64,000 bases of DNA from Azadirachta indica (taxonomy: Eukaryota > Streptophyta > Magnoliopsida > Sapindales > Meliaceae). The notes beneath the pieces are model-generated. The model had not been told where the DNA came from, searched no databases, and saw nothing but the letters and a program-made list of their open reading frames with translations. The stretch covers positions 9,694,913 through 9,758,912 of the forward strand of contig CM040450.1 of assembly GCA_022749755.1 (NCBI GenBank). Direction: 5' to 3'. Below are positions 57,330 to 64,000 of the stretch, piece by piece. The stretch's first letter is position 1; every line of letters begins with the position of its first letter. A program made the translations under genes and the position numbers.

Positions 57330-58663
57330 TCAAGCCCTTAGTTTTCGGTGAAAAAATTTTTTCACTATAAGCTATAATTTTTTTTGTCCTACTGGTGAAG
57401 AGGCTTCCCCAACAAGTTTTGTGTCTCTTAAGAATCCCTCCAACCAACGGCCTTATTTATGGTTACACCTGCCCAAAATTGCAACTACCACATTGCACCT
57501 CGTGCTGTGACTTGAATCAACATGACTCATTATGGCACATTTTAGCCTCTATTCTTCCATTGCCATATGTGCCGTCGCGTTTGATCCAGCACATCCCATT
57601 TCAAAATTACAACTTGCACCATTGAAATGATTAACGTGGCTTAATCTAAACAATTTATCTTCAACGGCCGAGATTTCTTCTCTCCGTATAGATATAAATT
57701 GACAACTTTCTTTCTCATCTTTCACTTTCACAAAGAAGTTACTAAGTTGAAATCTAAAAGACTTATTTGCTTACTCAAACTTCTTGATAAACATGTTAGC
57801 CTTTACCAACGCTATTCACAAGGACAATTTCTAGTTTTGCCAAGTGAAAAGACTTTTCTTATCTAAACATTTGAAGTTTAACTTGTTAATTTTTTACACT
57901 TTTCTCCTTTTTTTTTTTTTGAATGCATCATGGGTTGTGAACTGCCATAATTTAGTGTATAAAAGTGTTTGATTTTATGTACTTTGGGATTTTTAAATGT
58001 GTTTCCCTATGTTTTTGTATACTTTTTGGGCATTTAAGAATAATGTTGTTACCTATGTGATTACCCTAAGAAAACCAAAATATTTTGACTAGAAATGTAA
58101 CAAGGATTTGGGAAAAAACTCGATATGAACAAGGACTTAGTGAATTCACCTTAGACATAAATCTACCAAATCAAAAGTTATCTCACCAAGTGTTTTTCTA
58201 GGCTTCGTCATACTAACTTAGGCTCCTTTACATTAACCTAGATTTAACGGCAAGATTTGATAGGGCTGGAAGTTCTTAGTTTAATTTATCAGACTTTGAT
58301 CTAAAAAGTCCTTCTATTTTCTCTAACTCAAACAACCTAGATTATGACAATTAGTTCTGTATGCCCTTCAAAGTCAAACTTAGATTCCTAAGTACTTGTA
58401 GCTGCAACCCATCTAGCCATAATTTACTTCAGCTTAAAAATCATAAGCCGATAGTGATATTTGATGATTCCTCCTCTTCTATACAAGAAGGAATGAAGTC
58501 TAATAGACCAAATATTCAGAAGTTCTCCTAGGCTTGCCTAGTCATTAGATAAGATTTTCTAGGATATAACCAACTATGCCTCTTCAAGCTCTGCTCTAAA
58601 GACTGCCCCCTTTTAGTTAATGCACCAGAAGAGAATCTAGAAACTTAGAAGGTAGAAAATTGA

Positions 58664-59116
58664 AATAGTGATGATAATGAAGGTGAAAGTTTAGGTGCTG
58701 GGGAAAGTGGCAATAAAGATTGGAGACATAACAATGAAGAAGAGGAGGATGGTGATGCCGAGGAGGGCAATATTGAGGATAGAGAGAATGGCACTAAGAA
58801 TCATGAAAATGGTGATGACGAGGAAGAAAATGGTGAAAAAGGCGGAAAGGATGCAGAAGGTGCTGGTGGAGATGATGGAGATAGAGAGAAAGGTTTTAAT
58901 ACTAGTGATATAAGGAGTTCTGATGAAGAAGACCCAGCTTTTGACCAGAATAGAAAAACCAACATCTATGAGGCTGACTGGTTCATCTTCACTATAAAAA
59001 TTTCTGACCTAAATGTTTACAAAAAACTTTATGAAATTCCCAACAACATTTGCTTTAGGATCCTCAGGCCTAGAGACTTCTTGAGTAGGTTAAGAGATGA
59101 TGAAAATATCGGTTAA
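58664..59116 (+). other. Acidic open frame, antisense to the Tat-like element
   Basis: A 150-codon open frame between a TGA at 58661-58663 and a TAA at 59114-59116. The first half is a run of Glu, Asp, Gly and Asn (EEEDGDAEEGNIEDRENG and similar); the second half is ordinary protein-like sequence, EADWFIFTIKISDLNVYKK, YEIPNNICFRILRPRDFL. A readable continuation beyond the stop (FNPKDAKVFASKRSLTSDIL) suggests a longer ancestral frame. There is no clear ATG in a good position. I do not recognise the protein. Its place between gag and the 3' LTR, on the opposite strand, resembles the antisense ORFs described for some Tat-lineage elements, but this is inference. It could equally be captured host sequence. 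Confidence 0.5.
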
Positions 59117-59647
59117 GCAGATTTCAATCCTAAGGATGCTAAAGTGTTTGCCTCTAAAAGGAGCCTAACTAGCGATATCCTACCCTAGGGAATTGTGGAG
59201 ACTCGAATACCATTAGAACATTCCATGGCTCAAGGTCATCCCAAAAGAAGTAGCCGACTACTAAGAATTTGTTTTTCTTCTTTTTTGTATGTTAATTAGA
59301 ACCTATAAGTAAGGTATTTTCTATTTGTCATAAACATAAGCCCCAAGTAGGGTATTTTGCTTTATAGGAACTTGAATCCCCAAGTGGGATGTTTTGCTTT
59401 AATAGGTTAACTAAATTTTTGCCTCAGAATTTCGTTGCTCAGTTAGACAAATCATTTCATATAAGTACTTTAAAAAATTTGATCTAAATTCACATTGATA
59501 ATAACTTAAACCGGTGCAATCATTCAAAGAATCTTATCACAATATAACATAGGCAGTATTTAAGCATATAAGAAAGTAATTTGGAAGACGTTTTCGAGCA
59601 TTACTTCTTAAAATATACTTCTCACTCATTATGAGCAAATAAAAAGC

Positions 59648-60052
59648 TTATGTTGAGAGTTTCCTGAGATAGACTCTCAAATACTCTTCTCTTTTCAATT
59701 GAGGTAGGGCAACTCCGAGACTGACCATTAAGGCATCATTATAAGGATAACTTACCCTTGTCTCGTCTTCATCTATGAACATGGTAAGTATAGTGCCCAT
59801 CTTAGGCTTCTCCTCAGCACGTACATTGAAGATGTGAACTCTCATAGTATGGTTTAGTATAGAGTATTTGGAGTAATTTTTGCTTGCTATATTGAAATTT
59901 TTAACCAATGAAGAACCGCCAAATATCACCATACTTTTATCAATAGAATCCATATTATGATCGTCGTGGTTCAAATTATTCCCTCTTCGTGATTGATCCA
60001 CATATTTTTTCAAATAATTGTTTCTAACCAACACCTCTACTTGTTCCTTCAA
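59648..60052 (-). pseudogene. Tat-like gag C-terminal / pre-protease region
   Basis: A 134-codon open frame: MKEQVEVLVRNNYLKKYVDQ resembles the IEELIRRGYLKKFV stretch of plant gypsy polyproteins; MVIFGGSSLV matches the I(N/I)xIxGG segment; TMFIDEDETRVSYPYNDALM with VSLGVA matches the ITFSDEDxxxxxxPHDDALVVS stretch just before the protease active site. The frame ends before the expected DTGSS. Confidence 0.7.
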
Positions 60053-60544
60053 TTCTGCACAATGATCGGTAAGATACCTATAGTTCTAGTGGAAATCATA
60101 GAGCTTATCTTAATATCTCTTTTTTTACTTAGACTTCAAAGGTTGAGGCTAAGGCAACATCGTTCTAGAGTCTTTAATGATCTTATATATCTCTGATAAA
60201 TGTATATTGAGCAAAGTGAACTTCCTCCTACTCGTACCTATGTGACCTTTTTTTGCCCTTTCTAAGGTGGCGGTGGCAATTTATCCTTTATTGGCATTAT
60301 ATTATTTCATCCCTCAAATCGTGGTCGCTAAAAGTCACGGCCCTTTCTTTGACCGGACCTAAAACCATCTATAGGATATCCTTCATATCTTGCCTATCTC
60401 CAAGTTAGGTTCCATGAGATTTATCTTGAGACGAAGAGCTCCCAAACTTTTTTTCTTCTACCTTAAAAGCATCTGATCTTAATTTCTATCTCATTAAAAG
60501 CTCTTTTCTGGCAAACTCATATGTGCTTACAGTATGCTTATGGA

Positions 60545-60823
60545 CTATGTAAAATCCTTTATTAACTTTAAGCCTCTCCGTAAGCCTTGGAGTGCCAAAG
60601 GATGGTTATAACCCCCAAATTCCATCACTTCATTATCGTATCTTTTCATGAAACTCCTGAGGCTTTCATCATACCCTTGCTTCAGCAGTAATAATGAACT
60701 TGGGTTTTTCATGGTTTTGGTTGTACCTCGAAATTCATTTACAAGGGCATCGGACAATGATTGAAGCTTCCTATTGTACCAAGCTTCAAATTCCGATACC
60801 ATTTTCTCTCTTGCCCCCCCCAA
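60545..60823 (-). pseudogene. Tat-like gag core
   Basis: EFEAWYNRKLQSLSDALVNE, then SSLLLLKQGYDESLRSFMKR and YDNEVMEFGGYNHPLALQGL follow the retrotrans_gag core order of plant gypsy elements (AWxWYxxL, LxxxxQxxxESLRxFxxRF). A preceding piece at 61565-61383 (MLRSKMSHLEKKLSKLKKII) is probably the gag N-terminus. The region between them is frameshifted. Confidence 0.75.
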
Positions 60824-61810
60824 AGTTAAGGTTGAAGCTTATTCAACTCCTAAATCAACATCGTTTCCTAACACAATTGTCCATGATTTATCCTGTAAAA
60901 GGAGAACCCAACATAAAGCTTAATCTTGTTGAGCTATTTTACAATTATTATTCTTGTTTTCTTCGAGCCTCAAGCTCTTCCATGGCCTTTTTGATGCATT
61001 GTTCCATGTATCACTTGCTTATTACTTACTCTATAATGTTCTCACCTTGAATCTCATTTTGATCCTAGTTTGCTACTTCATTTGGATTTCTGCCTATGCA
61101 GACAAATTCTTATCCTTTTGACACTTTTAGTTTAAGTAGGACCATATGTCAAATGAATTTATACTTTGCTCATAGGCATATTTTGAGCTTTCTCGATGAC
61201 ACTAGCTGTGTTAGTCTATGCGTTGGCCCATCTAGTACTACAACCAATATTTTTGGGTTCATGCGTGGTAATTTTATTGGTAATTGGTGCTCAACGACCT
61301 TTGCTTTCGTCCTCTAAACTTCTGTGTACTTTTTCCTCCACGTAGGATTTTTCTCTTATAGTCTGCTTGTACTAGACCTTTCTCATGATATTTGCCTTCG
61401 TGGAGGCGAATTACTCTGAGCTTCGTCGCCTTCTTTTAGAAGGTCTTCTCCATATTCTGGTTGGGCTATCACACCAAGAGCTCGAACAATTCTTTCTCTC
61501 CCACGAATTATCTTTTTGAGCTTGCTGAGTTTCTTTTCAAGGTGGCTCATCTTGCTCCTCAACATCTACACTTCTTTGAGCTCATAAGGAGTCAAACTCT
61601 TCAGAATTAGTAGCATCTTAGCTGTAAATTAGAATTTACCCCAAAGTCAAACTCCTCCTTATGCTCATCTATGCAAGTACACAAATTTTTTAATTCTTTT
61701 ATATGACCAATGGTTTTTCATGGTTGACCCCAACTTTCTTCTACAGCTATTTTCCTATTTGATCTATGAGTGTTGAGGGAAATTTGAACTTGAATGGCTT
61801 CTTGTCCAGC

Positions 61811-61828
61811 TTCCCACAGACAGTGCCA
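61811..61828 (-). other. Primer-binding site of the Tat-like element
   Basis: The minus strand reads TGGCACTGTCTGTGGGAA, two bases inside the 5' LTR at 61831. It differs slightly from the common TGGCGCCGTCTGTGGG type. Confidence 0.75.
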
Positions 61829-61830
61829 GT

Positions 61831-62616
61831 TGTTGATGCTGAATTCTTAACAACTTGATATCAAACAATAAGTCCTTTGTCATCTTGTAGATGAACCTGC
61901 AAAAGGAAACACAATTAAAGGAAAGTTAGTTTCTCAGTAAAAATCTCTGATGCTTAAGTAAGAGATGGTTTTATGTAAAAAAAAAAATTGATAAGACAGG
62001 AATTTTGCAAAGTTTAGATACGTGTAAGGAAATGGAACATATCTATCTCCTTGATTTCTCACCTTTCATATGTTTAGTTTAAGTCTACTCGTGTCAAACC
62101 TGAATAAAGAGTTAAATTGGTGAGATTTTCACGAAAGGTGGGATTTTAGGCAGCTATTTCGAGAGATTCTTAGCATTTTGTTGCAATCGGGTCTTTTCTA
62201 GAAACTCTTTTGCAGTAGAACTTTGTCTTTTTTTCCCGAGCTTACAACATCTGCCAGCTAAAGATGAAGACCTTCTCTAAGATATTTGGGTGTTAGTTGA
62301 CTACAGTGAGAGTTTTCAGGAGATGTGGTCCATGTCACTTGGATAACAGATAACCATAAGGCAAACCTTAAGGGAATTGGAGTCCTGAGTGATTATCCCC
62401 ATGATCTCTGAGGTGAAAATCCTCTTCTTGCCTCAACCAAATATCTGAAGTGAGGTTAGTCCAACCATCCGGTGTTGACAGTAATTCGCCTTGAGATATC
62501 GCATGGGTTGTCTCGAAGTGAACTATATCATTACTTGGCTTGTTCAATTCGATTGAGACATCCTTGGCACTTCTAGTGTCGGGCCTTACTGGCCCCAAGA
62601 TATTCTTTTCTAAATA
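61831..62616 (-). repeat. 5' LTR of the Tat-like element
   Basis: Partner of 56510-57329, 786 bp. On the minus strand the open frame 62598-62368 (PSNDIVHFETTHAISQGELL) has a homologous frame in the other LTR (57447-57205, PSNDIVCLGPTHARS). Confidence 0.85.
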
Positions 62617-62621
62617 GTAAT

Positions 62622-63089
62622 TATTTTATTTAAGTTTAATGTTTTCTTCCTAGCAATAAAAGTACATTAAATAATTTTTTGATTTTTAGTAATTTAATAT
62701 GGAAGTGAAAAAGATCTTGGATTTTGTCCTTATTATGTTTTTTACACGTTAACAGTAATAAAGGTAATAGAAGATTTTTAATGCTTGGTTTTTGAGTATT
62801 TTATTTAGTAGGGGAAATGAAGTAGAGTTAGATCTAATTACAACATTGTCATTTTCTATATATATTTAGATGCACACAGATGAAGCTTTTGTTTACTTTG
62901 TTTTAAATAACAACTAAATGTATATCCTCAGCCACGAACCAAACTTGAAATCAAATGTTGAAAGTTTAAGATATGAAACAACACAATACTATATTATTCA
63001 ACTAGTTATATATATGTTGATTTTCTTCATCTTAATTGTAAATTAAAATGAAATCTCATCAAAGATTGCATCTTCTTAAATAAAACAAA
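62622..63089. other. Upstream region of the P450 pseudogene
   Basis: No gene seen. The part from about 62960 resembles the P450 upstream region at 33930-34240. Confidence 0.4.
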
Positions 63090-63384
63090 AATTATTCATT
63101 CTGTTAATATTATTGATAACAAGATTGTAGGAATAATTGTAGCTGTGTTAGTATAGGTTGCATGAATGATGAAGACTGAGCATCCACACCATCACATGGA
63201 AGAGTTACAATTGCAACTACCATTAAGCCCAAGGTGGTCGCAGTTGCTCAGAAACTTTTTTCAAGTGGCTGAGGAACCATAGGTTTCATTTGTCGAACTT
63301 GCATGAAAACACAATCCCATCACGACTTTATGGCAAGGTTCTACATGCAACGTCATGGTCTCTTCTAAAAAAGTGGCTCGAGAT
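63090..63384 (+). pseudogene. CYP76A-like P450 pseudogene, 5' fragment
   Basis: It is homologous to the first ~100 codons of the P450 at 34317: NKIVGIIVAVLV, then stops where the other copy has tryptophans, MKTEHPHHHMEELQLQLPLS (the hinge PPGP is degraded to PLSP), PRWSQLLRNFFQ, VSFVELA, TTLWQGSTCNVMVSSKKVAR. It ends at the codon for the Asp of VARDM, where a copia element is inserted. Several stops exclude function. Confidence 0.88.
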
Positions 63385-63730
63385 TGCTGAAGAAATTGGG
63401 CCAAGACCAGTCACTCAAGTCTAAGAAAGATTGAACACTTGTCTAGCCCAACTACAAAAAAGGAACTACTACTAGCAAATACAAGAAGACAAGAAAGTTA
63501 CATATATATACTGTGAAAATATGCATTGTAGAGATCATATACACAATACACTAAATGACATATTTTAGCTTTTGATGGTGATGATAGTATGTTCATACTT
63601 TACTATAATAGGATAAAATGTACATTAGACATTAGGGTTAGCTTGCATTCTGCTTGCCCATATAAAAGGGTACTATTTGTAAAGTTTTCTATATTGTCGA
63701 ATCAATGCAATATACATAGCTTTACACCCA
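63385..63730 (+). repeat. 5' LTR of a copia element running off the window
   Basis: It starts TGCTGAAGAAATTGGGCC exactly where the P450 homology stops and ends near TTTACA or CCCA (63726-63730). It contains a TATA-like word, CCCATATAAAAGGG (63657-63670). A PBS-like TTAGTATTAGAACCG (iMet type TTGGTATCAGAGCCG) follows at 63735-63749. Confidence 0.75.
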
Positions 63731-63748
63731 AAAATTAGTATTAGAACC

Positions 63749-64000
63749 GTGGCTACCAGCAACAATAGCAACACCACTACATTGAATGCTGCCGCAATAA
63801 CTCAGTCAAACACCCTTTTCGCATTTGCAACTCCCATAAGACTCACCAACACCAGTTACCTCCTATATAAGACGCAAGTTCTTCCTAGCATAAAAGCAAA
63901 TGGTCTTGAAAGTTTCATATATGGCAATCAATTAATTCCTAGAAGAATGAATGTGAACATAGACTAGGAATAAAATGTAATCAATATTATTAGACCTGAG
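63749..64000 (+). pseudogene. Copia gag N-terminus, cut by the window end
   Basis: The frame starting at 63749 (MATSNNSNTTTLNAAA) encodes the gag opening of an Ale/Retrofit-type copia element: ATPIRLTNTSYLLYKTQVLP then SIKANGLESFIYG, matching the family order (PIKLxxxNYLLWRxQVLP, GLxGFIxG). A TAG stop at 63965-63967 ends it early, so this copy is damaged. Its 3' part lies outside the window. Confidence 0.8.

Larger units (their letters stand above)
56510..62616 (-). mobile_element. Tat-like Ty3/gypsy element lacking pol, with perfect TSD
   Basis: LTRs 56510-57329 and 61831-62616 share long runs (AACTCGATATCAAACAATGA against AACTTGATATCAAACAATAA; AAGATGAAGACCTTCTCTAA in both). GTAAT at 56505-56509 and 62617-62621 is a perfect 5-bp duplication. 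The minus-strand PBS at 61828-61811, TGGCACTGTCTGTGGGAA, resembles TGGCGCCGTCTGTGGGGA, common in plant non-chromovirus gypsy elements. gag pieces run on the minus strand; RT, RNase H and integrase are not recognisable. The 2.3 kb between gag and the 3' LTR holds an acidic frame on the opposite strand. Confidence 0.85.

Noticed and set aside
58695..58913. 72-codon plus-strand frame rich in Lys, Arg and Met
   Set aside because: It is the out-of-phase reading of the acidic frame at 58664-59116, which has more protein-like sequence downstream.
34317..63384. A plant biosynthetic gene cluster around the P450
   Set aside because: The only other metabolic homologue nearby is a fragment of the same P450. 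No terpene synthase, transferase or dehydrogenase is visible in the window.
1..64000. A CRISPR array, operon-like gene cluster, phage or viral integration
   Set aside because: No regularly spaced short repeats with unique spacers, no polycistronic gene arrangement and no viral structural genes; the repeats present are LTRs, TIRs and microsatellites of a plant genome.

Overview
The window is nuclear DNA of a flowering plant, almost certainly a eudicot. It is AT-rich, its genes have GT-AG introns, it carries plant families (a mitochondrial-type KDO transferase gene, a CYP76-type P450, a SAUR, a CDC20), and it is full of plant LTR retrotransposons and TIR elements. I cannot name the species. I see no bacterial, organellar or viral region, CRISPR array, rRNA or tRNA gene.

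Layout. 0-9 kb: a copia pol remnant, a broken CDC20 pseudogene that still has introns, and a decayed minus-strand Ty3/gypsy element (2.8-8.4 kb) with both LTRs. 9.3-18 kb: a SAUR-like pseudogene, then the one clearly intact gene, a minus-strand 12-exon gene for 3-deoxy-D-manno-octulosonic acid (KDO) transferase, 10334-17870, predicted 443 aa. 18-34 kb: gene-poor AT-rich DNA with long-TIR non-autonomous elements, an insertion that looks like a solo LTR, and a gag+LTR remnant of a SIRE/Maximus-type copia element. 34.3-35.9 kb: a two-exon cytochrome P450 (CYP76A-like) that is complete except for one extra base that shifts the frame early in exon 2. 36.4-37.7 kb: two different Mutator-like (MULE-type) non-autonomous elements lie back to back, and the same 9-bp target sequence appears three times. 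37.8-39.9 kb: a GRF zinc-finger pseudogene and an Athila gag fragment. 39.9-54.8 kb: a nest of elements. The outer one is an Athila-type gypsy element whose left LTR holds a hAT-type element and whose right LTR is split by a small gag-only LTR element (47.3-49.2 kb) and by a full-length but dead Tork/Tnt1-type copia element (49.5-54.5 kb). 56.5-62.6 kb: a minus-strand Tat-like gypsy element with perfect 5-bp TSDs, gag but no recognisable pol, and an acidic open frame on the opposite strand. 63.1-63.4 kb: a 5' fragment of a second P450 related to the one at 34 kb, cut by another copia element that runs off the window.

Only the KDO transferase, and possibly the P450, can be argued to be working genes. 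The rest is a record of transposition. The two P450 copies also share upstream sequence, so the locus was probably duplicated before the elements between them accumulated. Exon coordinates, LTR boundaries and TSDs were read by eye; no alignment or database search was run, and family assignments rest on recognised motifs.
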